From contig NZ_JBQCCF010000032.1 in the NCBI RefSeq assembly GCF_051962475.1, positions 60,227 to 124,226 on the forward strand: 64,000 nucleotides of DNA, in the 5' to 3' direction. Source of the DNA: Dyella_A sp051962475 (lineage in GTDB: Bacteria > Pseudomonadota > Gammaproteobacteria > Xanthomonadales > Rhodanobacteraceae). Positions 35,910 to 44,725 of the stretch are shown piece after piece (the first letter of the stretch is position 1; the number at the start of each line of letters is the position of its first letter). A model generated the notes under the pieces. The model made no database searches. It saw only the letters and a list, made by a program, of their open reading frames with translations, and had not been told where the DNA came from. The position numbers and the translations under genes were made by a program.

Positions 35910-37004
35910 TCAGCCGAAGGTGAAGGCGAACGTCCGAATGCCAGGATCGAGAAATTCGATATCGAACTGGCGATCGACCACCGGTCCCGCTTGGCGGATC
36001 AACTGGTACATGCGCGCCGTGTCGACCACCCCATGACCCTGGCTATCGACATCCACGCCGTGCGCGGCCCCCGGAGGCTTGCCGTCGATCGTCACGCGGA
36101 ACCGCACTGGCTGACCGTTCGTGGAAGGGGCCATCACCAGGTGCAGGTCGCGGGCATGGAATCGATAGCGGATGCGTCCGCCGGCTCCTTGCGACACCGC
36201 CGCCTGCCGGCCCATCGTCCAGTCGCCCATCAGCGACCACTGGTTGAGCTGCAACGCAGGCGGCGCTGGGTAGTGATGCGCCCGGTCGGTCACGATGCCT
36301 GCGGGAGACGCGAAGCCTGTCGTGCGTGCGTATCCGACGTAGTTCTCGGGCGATCGGAGGTCACTCCAGTCGGCGGCCGCCTCGGGGCCTTGCGCGTCCA
36401 CGGCGACCAGGCCGGTGCCCACGTCATGGGCTCCCGACTCGGTCAGCAGTTGCTGGATCACGCGCTCCGACGCGGCGTAGTCGCCTTCGCCGAACTTCAC
36501 GTGACGAATTCGGCCCTGTGCGTCGATGAAGTACAGCGCGGGCCAGTACTGGTTGTCGAAGGCGTCCCAGAGGCGGTGGTCATTGTCGATCGCCACCGGG
36601 TAGTCCACGTGCAGGCCCTGGGACGCGCGGCGAACGTTGTCGACGTCGTGCTCGAAATCGAACTCGGGTGCATGCACGCCGATCACCACCAGGCCGTCCT
36701 TCCGATACTTGTCCGCCCACGCGCGGACATAGGGAATCTGACGCAGGGAGTTGATGCAGGAGTAGGTCCAGAAATTGACCAGCACCACCTTGCCGCGAAG
36801 GCGGGCGCGAGCCAGGGCTTCGGTATGCAGCCACCGGGTGGCGCCGGCCAGCGAGGGCAGCTGACCCAGCACAGGCAGCTTGATGGCAGGAATAGCCCGA
36901 TTGGGCGGCGCTGCAACGACCGGCTCGGGCGTGGAAGCGATGGCCGAGACCGCTGCCACCTGCGCAACCAGCGTCAGGCAGAACAGGAAGGCTTTGCGTT
37001 TCAT
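35910..37004 (-). CDS. Exported thioredoxin-like protein with C-terminal jelly-roll domain
   Basis: A 364-residue protein with a signal peptide (MKRKAFLFCLTLVAQVAAVSA), then a thioredoxin-fold domain with VVLVNFWTYSCINSLRQIPYV, split as VLVNFWTYSC and INSLRQIPYVRAW, and later QYWPALYFIDAQG with the cis-Pro. The usual CxxC is CINS here: the resolving Cys is Ser, as in a known subgroup of these redoxins. The C-terminal 120 residues (RYRFHARDLHLVMAPS and FRVTIDGKPPGAAHG) form a beta-rich domain as in DipZ-like proteins. An operator-like site (37166-37183) lies 161 bp upstream. Likely periplasmic; the partner is unknown. Confidence 0.82.
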   Translation of the reverse strand: MKRKAFLFCLTLVAQVAAVSAIASTPEPVVAAPPNRAIPAIKLPVLGQLPSLAGATRWLHTEALARARLRGKVVLVNFWTYSCINSLRQIPYVRAWADKYRKDGLVVIGVHAPEFDFEHDVDNVRRASQGLHVDYPVAIDNDHRLWDAFDNQYWPALYFIDAQGRIRHVKFGEGDYAASERVIQQLLTESGAHDVGTGLVAVDAQGPEAAADWSDLRSPENYVGYARTTGFASPAGIVTDRAHHYPAPPALQLNQWSLMGDWTMGRQAAVSQGAGGRIRYRFHARDLHLVMAPSTNGQPVRFRVTIDGKPPGAAHGVDVDSQGHGVVDTARMYQLIRQAGPVVDRQFDIEFLDPGIRTFAFTFG

Positions 37005-37165
37005 GGTGGGTCCTGATGCGCGGGGGACGGACGTCGTCCGCCATCCATGTCGCTCTGGGGCGCCCGCCAAGGGTGGGGCGCGACTCGACGGGCGCCCCCG
37101 TCACTGGGAGCGGCATGCCGAGGTCGGCATGCGTCGAAGATCAAAGCAGAGGGAACCCGGGCGGG

Positions 37166-37183
37166 CGATTGCACGAAGGTATC
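37166..37183 (-). promoter_or_regulatory. Operator-like motif, site B
   Basis: On the minus strand it reads GATACCTTCGTGCAATCG, a full match to the shared motif, pointing to the redoxin gene. It overlaps a perfect 10-2-10 inverted repeat, GAAGGTATCG (37175-37184) and CGATACCTTC (37187-37196). Confidence 0.7.
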
Positions 37184-37254
37184 GACCGATACCTTCGGAT
37201 GGGATCGCCCTGGCATCGAGGCAAGCAGAGGCGTCTGGCCCGGCACCCTTATCC

Positions 37255-37272
37255 GACACCAAAGTATGATGG
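37255..37272 (+). promoter_or_regulatory. Weak operator-like motif, site F
   Basis: GACACCAAAGTATGATGG matches the shared motif at about 10 of 18 positions and resembles site C at 13 of 18. It points to the sensor-kinase gene, 59 bp downstream, and overlaps a possible earlier ATG at 37266. Confidence 0.35.
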
Positions 37273-37331
37273 GCAGAAACCAGTCGCAGGGCGCATTCTC
37301 GCCGGATAGCGACCGTGAAGTGAGGACCGGT

Positions 37332-40169
37332 ATGGAGGGTGAATTCGACCGCGTCGTCGACGGGCTTCCGGGCATGATCTGGACCGCGCTACCCGACGGA
37401 GGCGTCGACTTCGTCAACCGGGCATGGTGCGAGTACACGGGCAGGGGCTTGCCAGAGGCGGCTGGTGACGGCTGGCTGGCGGCGGTCCACCCGGACGATC
37501 TGGCAGGCCTGCGCAAAGGCTGGAGCAGCATCCTCGCCTCGCACCAGCCGCAGGATATGCGGGCCCGCATGCGGCGTGTCGACGGGGCCTGGCGCTGGTT
37601 CGTGCTGCGCGCCGGCCCGGTGCGCGACGCGACGGGCAAGCTCGCTCATTGGTCCGTCATGGCGACCGACATCGAAGATCATCGGCAACCGGGCGCAATC
37701 GCCAGCCCGTCGGTCGGTGCGTTCGCGATGATCGCCGATGCGCTGCCTGCTTCGATCCTGCTGATGACACCCGATGGAGAGATCGAATACTCCAACCGCC
37801 AGTCGCAGGCCTTCCGCGGTGCAACGCTGGAGCAGCAGCGGGGCTGGAAATCGGCCGATCTGATCCATCCCGACGAATTGCCCGCGGCCATTGAGGCATG
37901 GGAGCGCTGCGTCAAAAGCGGCGATCTATTCGACATGGAGTTTCGTGCACGCCGTTTCGATGGCGTGTATCGCTGGTTTCACGTGCGCAGCCAGCCCATG
38001 AAAGACGAGCAGGGCCGGATCACCCGCTGGTGCACGCTCGATGTGGATATCGACGACCGCAAACGCAGCGAGGCATTGCTCGCCAGCGCCATGGCGCAGC
38101 TGGCCGCGTCCGAAGACCGACTGCGCGCGACGATCGACACGGTTCCCGGATTTGTGTGGCGTGCGGCGCCCGACGGCAGCGTGGAATTTCTCAATCAGCG
38201 GTGGTGCGATTACACCGGACTCAGCCTCGCTGACTCCCTGGGCACCGGGTGGACGTCCGTCATTCATCCCGCCGACGCCCCTGCGCTGGGGAGCTATTGG
38301 CAGGCATTGCTCCAGGTCGGCGAACCGGGCTCTTTCGAAGCGCGTCTGCGCCGCGGCGATGGGGCGTACCGCTGGTTCCTGATCCGCGCCGTGCCTCAGC
38401 GCGATGACGCCGGACAGGTGGTGAAGTGGTACGGGCAAAACACGGACATCGACGACCGCAAGCGCGCCGAGTTGCTGCTCGAAGGCGAAAAGCGCCTGCT
38501 GGAAATGATGGCCAGCGGTGCACCGCTGGCGCCGGTGCTGGAGGCGCTGTGCGGCATGGCGCAGACCTCCCTGGACGGGGCGCTGTGCAGCGTGGTGCTG
38601 CTCGATCCGAAGCACACGCATTCGTTGGAAGGATCTTCCTCGCGGTTGCGCGTACAGGCACTCGTTGCGCCGGGGACACCCGGGCTGCTGCTGGAAGGCA
38701 AGGACGGCCAGCCACTCGATCCCGATTTCAGCCCCATCGCCTGCGCGGCGGCGAGCGGGGAGGCGGTCATTGCTGATGACCTGACCGCGGAGACCCGCTG
38801 GGATCGATGGCGGTCCTGGGCGCTATCGCATGGAATCCGCGCGAGCTGGTCGACGCCCATCCGGTACAGCTGCGGCGGTGTCATGGCTGTCTTCTCGGTG
38901 CTGTTCCAGGACGGCAACGGCGCGGATCGCGCGCAGCGCACGCTGATTGCACAGTTCACCCACCTTGCCAGCATCGCCATCGAGCGCGCGCACAGTGAAG
39001 CCGCGTTGAAGCAAAGCCAGGCGTTCATGAGCAAGGCGCAGCGGCTCAGTGTGACGGGAACCTTCTCCTGGCGCGTCGGCAGTGACGAGATCGTCTGGTC
39101 GGAGGAGGTCTACCGCATCCTGGAGATCGACCCGTCGGTGACCCCGACGTTTGCATTGATCGACACGCGCATCCATCCGGAGGATCTTCCGGCGCACGAG
39201 GAAATGATTCGTCGGCAGCGAAGCTCACCGGGCGACTTCGAACACGAGCACCGGCTGCTTTTTCCCGATGGCCGGGTGAAATGGGTGCACCTGGTGGCGC
39301 ACGCGACACGCAGCGAGGACGGCGGCGTGGAGTACATCGCCGGGTTGCAGGACATCACCCAGCGTCGACTGTCCGAAGAGGCGTTGAGCAAGGTCCGTTC
39401 CGAGCTGGCGCATGTGGCCCGCGTGGCCAGCCTGGGCGCGCTGACCGCGTCCATCGCGCATGAAGTCAACCAGCCGCTGGCGGGCATCATCACCAACGCC
39501 AGCACCTGCCTGCGCATGCTGGGCGCCGAACCACCGAACATCGACGGTGCGCGCGAAACGGCCCGGCGCACCATCCGCGACGGCAACCGCGCGTCTGATG
39601 TGATCAAGCGGCTGCGTGCGCTGTTTGCGAAAAAGGAGGCCAGCACGGAGCCGCTGGACCTCAATGAAGCGGCCCGGGAAGTGGTGGCGATGTTGCTAGG
39701 CGAGCTCCAGCGTCATGGGGTGGTCTTCCATCCCGACTTTGCCGACGGCTTGCCCATGGTCAGCGGAGACCGTGTCCAGTTGCAGCAGGTAATTCTCAAC
39801 CTGGTGCTCAACGCCTCCGACGCGATGAGCGACATCCGAAGCCGCCCCAGGCATCTGCGCGTCATCACCCGCCTGCAGGAAGACGGGCACGTCCGTCTGG
39901 CCGTTCAGGACAGCGGCGTGGGTATCGACCCGGCCGATTCGGAACGCATGTTCAATGCGTTCTACACCACCAAGAGCTCGGGCATGGGAATTGGGCTATC
40001 CGTGAGTCGCTCGATCATCGAAAGCCATGACGGTCGACTGTGGGCGATGGCCAACGAGGGGCACGGCGCCACCTTCGCGTTTTCGTTGCCGTGCGCGCGC
40101 AGCGCCCGCGCGAGGAAGTCGATGGACGATGCAGGATCGGTGTCCGGCGATGCCAGGGAGCGCCTTTGA
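37332..40169 (+). CDS. PAS/GAF sensor histidine kinase
   Basis: A 945-residue soluble kinase with no membrane segments. Three N-terminal PAS/PAC units (about residues 5-115, 130-245 and 255-375; repeats of DGLPGMIWTALPDGG and WFxxRxxPxxDxxG type), a GAF domain (about 390-560), a fourth PAS (about 570-690), then HisKA with phosphoacceptor His710 in TASIAHEVNQPLAGI, and a HATPase domain ending GMGIGLSVSRSIIESHDG. It is of the FixL/DctB-like HPK4 kind. The start at 37332 has TGAGGA; an ATG at 37266 is less likely. Its stop overlaps the next gene (TGATG). It should phosphorylate the two receivers that follow. The signal is probably cytosolic. Confidence 0.93.
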   Translation: MEGEFDRVVDGLPGMIWTALPDGGVDFVNRAWCEYTGRGLPEAAGDGWLAAVHPDDLAGLRKGWSSILASHQPQDMRARMRRVDGAWRWFVLRAGPVRDATGKLAHWSVMATDIEDHRQPGAIASPSVGAFAMIADALPASILLMTPDGEIEYSNRQSQAFRGATLEQQRGWKSADLIHPDELPAAIEAWERCVKSGDLFDMEFRARRFDGVYRWFHVRSQPMKDEQGRITRWCTLDVDIDDRKRSEALLASAMAQLAASEDRLRATIDTVPGFVWRAAPDGSVEFLNQRWCDYTGLSLADSLGTGWTSVIHPADAPALGSYWQALLQVGEPGSFEARLRRGDGAYRWFLIRAVPQRDDAGQVVKWYGQNTDIDDRKRAELLLEGEKRLLEMMASGAPLAPVLEALCGMAQTSLDGALCSVVLLDPKHTHSLEGSSSRLRVQALVAPGTPGLLLEGKDGQPLDPDFSPIACAAASGEAVIADDLTAETRWDRWRSWALSHGIRASWSTPIRYSCGGVMAVFSVLFQDGNGADRAQRTLIAQFTHLASIAIERAHSEAALKQSQAFMSKAQRLSVTGTFSWRVGSDEIVWSEEVYRILEIDPSVTPTFALIDTRIHPEDLPAHEEMIRRQRSSPGDFEHEHRLLFPDGRVKWVHLVAHATRSEDGGVEYIAGLQDITQRRLSEEALSKVRSELAHVARVASLGALTASIAHEVNQPLAGIITNASTCLRMLGAEPPNIDGARETARRTIRDGNRASDVIKRLRALFAKKEASTEPLDLNEAAREVVAMLLGELQRHGVVFHPDFADGLPMVSGDRVQLQQVILNLVLNASDAMSDIRSRPRHLRVITRLQEDGHVRLAVQDSGVGIDPADSERMFNAFYTTKSSGMGIGLSVSRSIIESHDGRLWAMANEGHGATFAFSLPCARSARARKSMDDAGSVSGDARERL

Positions 40170-40540
40170 TGAACCAGCGTCTGCTCGTGTCCGTGGTCGA
40201 TGACGATGAGTCGGTGCGCGAGTCGCTGCCGGATCTGTTGCGCGAATTCGGTTTTGCGGTGAAGGCGTTTCCATCTGCCGAGACGTTCCTCGCCTCCGGC
40301 GACGCCGAGGCGACGCGGTGTCTCATACTCGACATCGCCATGCCCGGCATGTGTGGGCCGGAACTCCAACAGGAACTGGCGCGGCGTGGCTACGCCATCC
40401 CGATCATCTTCATCACGGCTCATGGCGATGCGGCGGAGCGTCCCCGGCTGATCCGTCAGGGCGCCGTGGATTGCCTGATGAAGCCGTTCAGCGAGGCTGC
40501 CCTGTTGAAAGCGCTGAGCGCCGCACTGCCGGTGGGCTGA
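40169..40540 (+). CDS. Single-domain response regulator
   Basis: A 123-residue CheY-like receiver with no output domain: acidic pair in SVVDDDESVRESL, phosphoacceptor Asp55 in LILDIAMPG, Thr in FITAHGD and Lys in CLMKPFSE. The last two residues of the fold are followed almost at once by the stop. It shares one base with the kinase stop codon, so it is translationally coupled. A lone receiver beside a FixJ-type partner may act as a phosphate sink or as a relay in the branched pathway from the kinase. Confidence 0.92.
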   Translation: MNQRLLVSVVDDDESVRESLPDLLREFGFAVKAFPSAETFLASGDAEATRCLILDIAMPGMCGPELQQELARRGYAIPIIFITAHGDAAERPRLIRQGAVDCLMKPFSEAALLKALSAALPVG

Positions 40541-40571
40541 CCGTATGACCGATACCGCAGGAGGAGCCGCC

Positions 40572-41243
40572 ATGCTGGATCCCCAACGCAATGCTGCAAA
40601 TACCGCGCGCACGGATGCCGACGAGCCACCGGTCGTTTTCGTCGTCGACGACGACGTGTCAGTGCGGGAGTCGCTGGAGCTGTTGATCGGTCATGCCGGG
40701 TGGCAGCCGCGTCTGCTGGAGTCCGCGCAGGCGTTTCTCCAGCAGGACAAGCCGCGGGGCCCAAGCTGCCTGGTGCTTGATGTCAACCTGCCGGATCTCA
40801 ACGGGCTGGATCTGCAAGCGTGCATCGGTACGGCCCGGCCCGACATGCCGATCATCTTCATCACCGGTTTCGGCGATGTGCCGCTGACGGTGCGTGCAAT
40901 GAAGGCCGGCGCGATCGAGTTCCTCACCAAGCCTTTCGATGACGAGGTGCTGCTGCTGGCGATCGCCGAGGCGCTGGAACGAAGCCGCGCCGCGCTTGCC
41001 CACGAAGCAGGCCTGGCAGCCGTACGCGACGCCTATCGATCCCTGACGCCGCGCGAGCGGGAAGTTCTTGGCATGGTGGTGTCGGGTCGCCTGAACAAGC
41101 AGATCGCCGCGGACTTGGGGATCAGCGAGATCACGGTGAAGGCGCATCGAGGCAAGGTCATGCGCAAGATGCGCGCACGCACGCTGCCGGACCTGGTGCA
41201 GATGGCAGCTCAGCTTTCGCTGACTTCCGTGCCGGCGGGCTGA
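40572..41243 (+). CDS. FixJ-family response regulator, LuxR-type HTH
   Basis: A 223-residue regulator with an N-terminal receiver (VFVVDDDVSVRESLELL, phosphoacceptor Asp70 in LVLDVNLPD, FITGFGDV, FLTKPFDD) and a C-terminal LuxR/FixJ HTH in LTPREREVLGMVVSGRLNKQ, then IAADLGISEITVKAHRGKVM. The start at 40572 is taken because AGGAGGAG lies just upstream; an in-frame ATG at 40545 has none. It is third in the kinase-receiver-regulator operon. It is the best candidate to bind the palindromic motif found in front of the cluster's genes, since FixJ-type dimers bind such sites. Confidence 0.92.
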   Translation: MLDPQRNAANTARTDADEPPVVFVVDDDVSVRESLELLIGHAGWQPRLLESAQAFLQQDKPRGPSCLVLDVNLPDLNGLDLQACIGTARPDMPIIFITGFGDVPLTVRAMKAGAIEFLTKPFDDEVLLLAIAEALERSRAALAHEAGLAAVRDAYRSLTPREREVLGMVVSGRLNKQIAADLGISEITVKAHRGKVMRKMRARTLPDLVQMAAQLSLTSVPAG

Positions 41244-41277
41244 CACTGCACTGCGCGCTCGCCCGCCTCGGGCGACC

Positions 41278-41295
41278 GATACCATCGTGCGATGG
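41278..41295 (+). promoter_or_regulatory. Operator-like motif, site C
   Basis: GATACCATCGTGCGATGG matches the shared motif at 16 of 18 positions. It lies 35 bp after the FixJ-type gene and points to the next small gene, 53 bp away at the earliest start. Confidence 0.65.
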
Positions 41296-41348
41296 CTCGA
41301 TGAGAAGGGGAGGGGTCCAATGGTGGTGAGCCGCAGCGGGCTCACGCC

Positions 41349-41699
41349 ATGCAGCAGCAATTGCCCCCAACCGAGACCCGAGCCATGAGAGCGAAATGCG
41401 CACGCACCCCACCGGTACGGCTGCTGACGGCCGATCGCAAAGCGCACGGCCCCAACGAGCGGATGGTTGCTGGCAAGATCGCGGTACCCCGCCAACATGC
41501 TTCACGCGATGCATTGACCGTGTCGAACCTGTTGGCGATCGCCGGATTGATCGAGCCCGATTCCGCGGCTGTGCTGCAGTGGTATGGCGAAACGACCATT
41601 GCGTCGCTTGGCGGGCTGACCGCGGAAGCGCTCGTGACGCAGGGCCGTGCAGGCGATGTCCTCGGCTTTCTCCTCACGGCGCTCGATAGCGACGGTTGA
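41349..41699 (+). CDS. Xre/MbcA/ParS-like (DUF2384) C-terminal domain protein
   Basis: A protein of up to 116 residues. Starts at 41349 and 41385 are both possible; neither has a strong ribosome binding site. The C-terminal half, VSNLLAIAGLIEPDSAAVLQW followed by YGETTIASLGGLTAEALVTQ and GRAGDVLGFLLTAL, follows the helical pattern of the Xre/MbcA/ParS toxin-binding (DUF2384) domain, with the usual pW..p...LgG.tP..l sequence in altered form. The N-terminal part is basic and unlike an Xre HTH. No RES-domain toxin gene adjoins, so it appears to be an orphan. An operator-like site just upstream places it in the regulon. Assignment tentative. Confidence 0.55.
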   Translation: MQQQLPPTETRAMRAKCARTPPVRLLTADRKAHGPNERMVAGKIAVPRQHASRDALTVSNLLAIAGLIEPDSAAVLQWYGETTIASLGGLTAEALVTQGRAGDVLGFLLTALDSDG

Positions 41700-41727
41700 C
41701 GGCGCGCACGGGCCGCCCCGTGCTGAC

Positions 41728-44601
41728 CTACACAGCCCCGAGTTCCTGCCGCAGCGTCTCGAGCTGTCGCAGGTCGGCGGAATCCCGTCCCTCCGGCCCC
41801 CAGCGTGCATCGCATTCGTCGAGCAACGCCGTGGCCTGCCGCAGGTCACCCTGTTCGAACGATTGCTGCGCAAGGTCCATGTTGGTCCGCAATTCCCACG
41901 CCCGCGCGCCCTGGCGCCGGGCAAGCGCGAGCGATTCCTGCAGGGCCTGCGTCTGTGCGTCATTTTCGCCAAGACCCTTGTGGGCTGCCGCCTTTACCCG
42001 CAGCAGCTCTGGCAGGGCGAAGGCATCGCCGCTGCTGCGACAGTGCCCGATGGTGCGCTCCACCAGATTCCTGGCCTGTCGGTGCCGCCCCTGCTGGATC
42101 AGGCCATCGGCCAGCGCCAGTTCGAAGGAAGTGGTCAGCAGTTCGTAGCGCATGCCGTGCAGCCTGGCCAGGCTCTCTTCCAGCCAGCGCACAGCCTCGT
42201 CCGCGCAACCTTCGCGCACGGCGATGGCGCCGCGCATCCCTACGGCGGCGGCCATGTACGGCCCGAGCAGGTTGGTATGCGCGACGCGTGTGAAGGTGTC
42301 CAGACTCCGCTTCGCCTGCTCCAGGTCGCCCAGCCAGATGTAGATGCCCAGCGTCCATACCAGGGCGATGCAGTGCGTCACCGGATGGTCCAGCGCGACG
42401 GCCTCGGCTTCGACGCGGTCCGCCCAGTGTCGCGCCTGGTCGGGATGACCCTGCAGCCACAGCGTCCTGGCCAGCGCCAGCCCGGTGCGGTTGCGATGAT
42501 CGAACCCGTAATGCAGCGTGCGGCTGCGGCGCGAGGGCGCACTCAAGTCCAGCGCCTTCTCGAGTTCCTGGCGTGCAAGCGGCTGGTCACCGAGCAAATG
42601 GTGCGATACACCGGCCAGCGATGCGGCCACCCCCACCGCTTCAGGTTCGGCAATCGCCTCGCCAATGGCGATCGCCCGCTCGGCCCAGGCCTGCGAAGAG
42701 GCGAAGTCGCCAATCCGCTCGTAGAAGATCTGCAGCAGGCCCAGCAGACGCAGTTGCGCCCATTGGTCGTTGCGCGCCTGTGCGATGTCCATCGCACGCA
42801 GCAGCGCCGCTTCGGCAGCCGCGCTATTACCTCGCGTGAACATCAGCACGAAGCCGAGGGCCGCTTGCAGCTCCTGCTCGGTCGCGGTGCCGAAATAGCC
42901 CAGCTCAAGCAGCTCGGCGGCGCGCGCGCACCAGATACGGCACTCGGCCAGCAACGAGTTGTGCAGGAACAGCGGCGCGGCCGCGGCGGCAAGCGGAAGC
43001 GCGAGCCCTGGATCGCCCTGCGGCCCGAAACTCCACTCCAGGGCCGCGCGGACATTGCCGAGCTGGCGCCCCAGCCGCGCCGATCGCTCGAACACTTCGT
43101 CCGGTGTCTCGCCCAGCTGTTCCAGCACGCGAAGATAGAAGGCTGCGTGCCGTTGTTGGACGAGGCGGGCCTGTGTTTCACCGCTCAGTGCGAGCCGTTC
43201 CTTCGCATAGGCGCGGGTCATTTCCAGTAGGCGGTAGATGTCGTCCGTGCCACCGGTGTCGACCGCGACCAGCCCTTTCACGGCGAGCTGGTCCAGCGTC
43301 GCGGCCGCCGTGGTGGCGTCGATTTCGGTGTCGGCCACCACGGTGGTTGCCGCTTCCAGCGAAAACGGCCCGACAAAGGCGGCGAGCCGATCGAACACCA
43401 GGCAATCGGTGGGCGACATCAAGCCGTAGCTCCAGTCCAGCATCGCGCGAAGCGTCTGCTGGCGGGGTAGGGCAGTGCGTCGACCGGACCAGCCCAGCGA
43501 AAAGCGTTCGCCGAGCAGTGCATGGGTGGCACTGAGTCCGTGCGTGGCGGCCCTTACCGCGGCAAGCTCGATGGGCAAGGCCATCCCATCCAGGCGCCGG
43601 CACATGTCCGCGATCAACCGCATGTCGTTCGAGCCGACCGCGAGCGACGCGTTGCCGGAAGCGGCGCGCTCCAGGAATAGCCGCACCGCCGGCGAGCTCA
43701 GCAACTGGTCGTCTGAAAGGTGTTCATCGTCAGGGGGCAGGGCCAGGGGATGGAGCCAGTACACCTGCTCGTCTCGCGCACGAAGCGGCTCCCGGCTCGT
43801 CGCCAGCAGGGCAGTGCCTGGTGCGCCCTCGCGTAGCCGTTCGGCGATGTCCGAGACGGTGGCGACGACGTGTTCGCAGTTGTCCAGGATGAGCAACTGA
43901 GAGCGGGACTGCAGGTAGGCCATGACTACCGCCAACGGATCCTCCGCTTGCACGGGTACGCCCAGGACAGCCGCCAGTGCAAACGGCACCAGGGCAGCAT
44001 CCTCCACCTGTGCCAGATCGACGAACCGGGCCCGCTCGTACACGGCATGCTCGAGGCGATGCCCGATCTCTACCGCCAGGCTGGTCTTGCCTACGCCTCC
44101 AGCGCCCACAATGGTGAACAGGAGCGGGCGTTCCAGCCGCTGCGCCACCTGCTCGACGTCCGCCTCGCGTCCGATCAACCGTGGTCGCGAAGGCAGGCGA
44201 CCTACCGCACTGGCGGCAGCTGGAGTTGTGCCGGCAACAGCAGGCAGGGCGCCGGCGACTGGCTGTTGCAGCTGCACCGGCGCCACAAAGGCATAGCCAA
44301 CACCGACCTGGGTGGCGATGTAGCGGGCACCCTCGACACCGTCGCCGAGCAGGCGACGCAGCGAGGTCATGTGAAAGCGCAGGCTGCCCTCCTCGACCAC
44401 CACGTCAGGCCAGACTTCCTTCAGTAGCTCTCGTTTGGAAAGCACGCGCCCGGGACGCCTCGCCAGAGCGAGCAACAGGTCGAATGCGCGGCCGCCCACG
44501 TCCAGGGGCACGCCGTTGCGGGTCAGCAAGCGCTTGTGCGGTACCAGGCAGAAAGGGCCGAAGACGATCTGCTCGGTGTTGGGCGGCGATGCGTCGTCCA
44601 A
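41728..44601 (-). CDS. Winged-helix transcriptional regulator with NB-ARC-type ATPase and TPR-like region
   Basis: A protein of about 957 residues. The N-terminal OmpR/ToxR-type winged helix (VFGPFCLVPHKRLLTRNG, LSKRELLKEVWPDVVVEE and the C-terminal hairpin VGVGYAFVAP) is followed by a STAND ATPase with Walker A GAGGVGKTS (about residues 166-174) and LLILDNCEHV (Walker B). A long helical region with TPR-like repeats occupies the last 450 residues. Such proteins (AfsR/SARP or CadC-AAA type) couple a ligand-sensing TPR array to promoter binding. TTG at 44601 is chosen as start because GGAGA precedes it; a GTG at 44709 would add 36 residues. It is convergent with the small DUF2384-like gene. Target unknown. 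Confidence 0.85.
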   Translation of the reverse strand: MDDASPPNTEQIVFGPFCLVPHKRLLTRNGVPLDVGGRAFDLLLALARRPGRVLSKRELLKEVWPDVVVEEGSLRFHMTSLRRLLGDGVEGARYIATQVGVGYAFVAPVQLQQPVAGALPAVAGTTPAAASAVGRLPSRPRLIGREADVEQVAQRLERPLLFTIVGAGGVGKTSLAVEIGHRLEHAVYERARFVDLAQVEDAALVPFALAAVLGVPVQAEDPLAVVMAYLQSRSQLLILDNCEHVVATVSDIAERLREGAPGTALLATSREPLRARDEQVYWLHPLALPPDDEHLSDDQLLSSPAVRLFLERAASGNASLAVGSNDMRLIADMCRRLDGMALPIELAAVRAATHGLSATHALLGERFSLGWSGRRTALPRQQTLRAMLDWSYGLMSPTDCLVFDRLAAFVGPFSLEAATTVVADTEIDATTAAATLDQLAVKGLVAVDTGGTDDIYRLLEMTRAYAKERLALSGETQARLVQQRHAAFYLRVLEQLGETPDEVFERSARLGRQLGNVRAALEWSFGPQGDPGLALPLAAAAAPLFLHNSLLAECRIWCARAAELLELGYFGTATEQELQAALGFVLMFTRGNSAAAEAALLRAMDIAQARNDQWAQLRLLGLLQIFYERIGDFASSQAWAERAIAIGEAIAEPEAVGVAASLAGVSHHLLGDQPLARQELEKALDLSAPSRRSRTLHYGFDHRNRTGLALARTLWLQGHPDQARHWADRVEAEAVALDHPVTHCIALVWTLGIYIWLGDLEQAKRSLDTFTRVAHTNLLGPYMAAAVGMRGAIAVREGCADEAVRWLEESLARLHGMRYELLTTSFELALADGLIQQGRHRQARNLVERTIGHCRSSGDAFALPELLRVKAAAHKGLGENDAQTQALQESLALARRQGARAWELRTNMDLAQQSFEQGDLRQATALLDECDARWGPEGRDSADLRQLETLRQELGAV

Positions 44602-44725
44602 TGCAGATTCTCCAGAGGTGATGCGTGTGACGGCGACGACCCAGGAGGAAGGGCGCTGCACACGGTCATCATAGGATGTTCGCCCCCCCGAGGGCACCTG
44701 GTGACCCACTTGCCTTGTCGGCCGC

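Noticed and set aside
40545..40571. Earlier start of the FixJ-type regulator at 40545
   Set aside because: It would place AGGAGGAG inside the coding region. The strong ribosome binding site favours the start at 40572.
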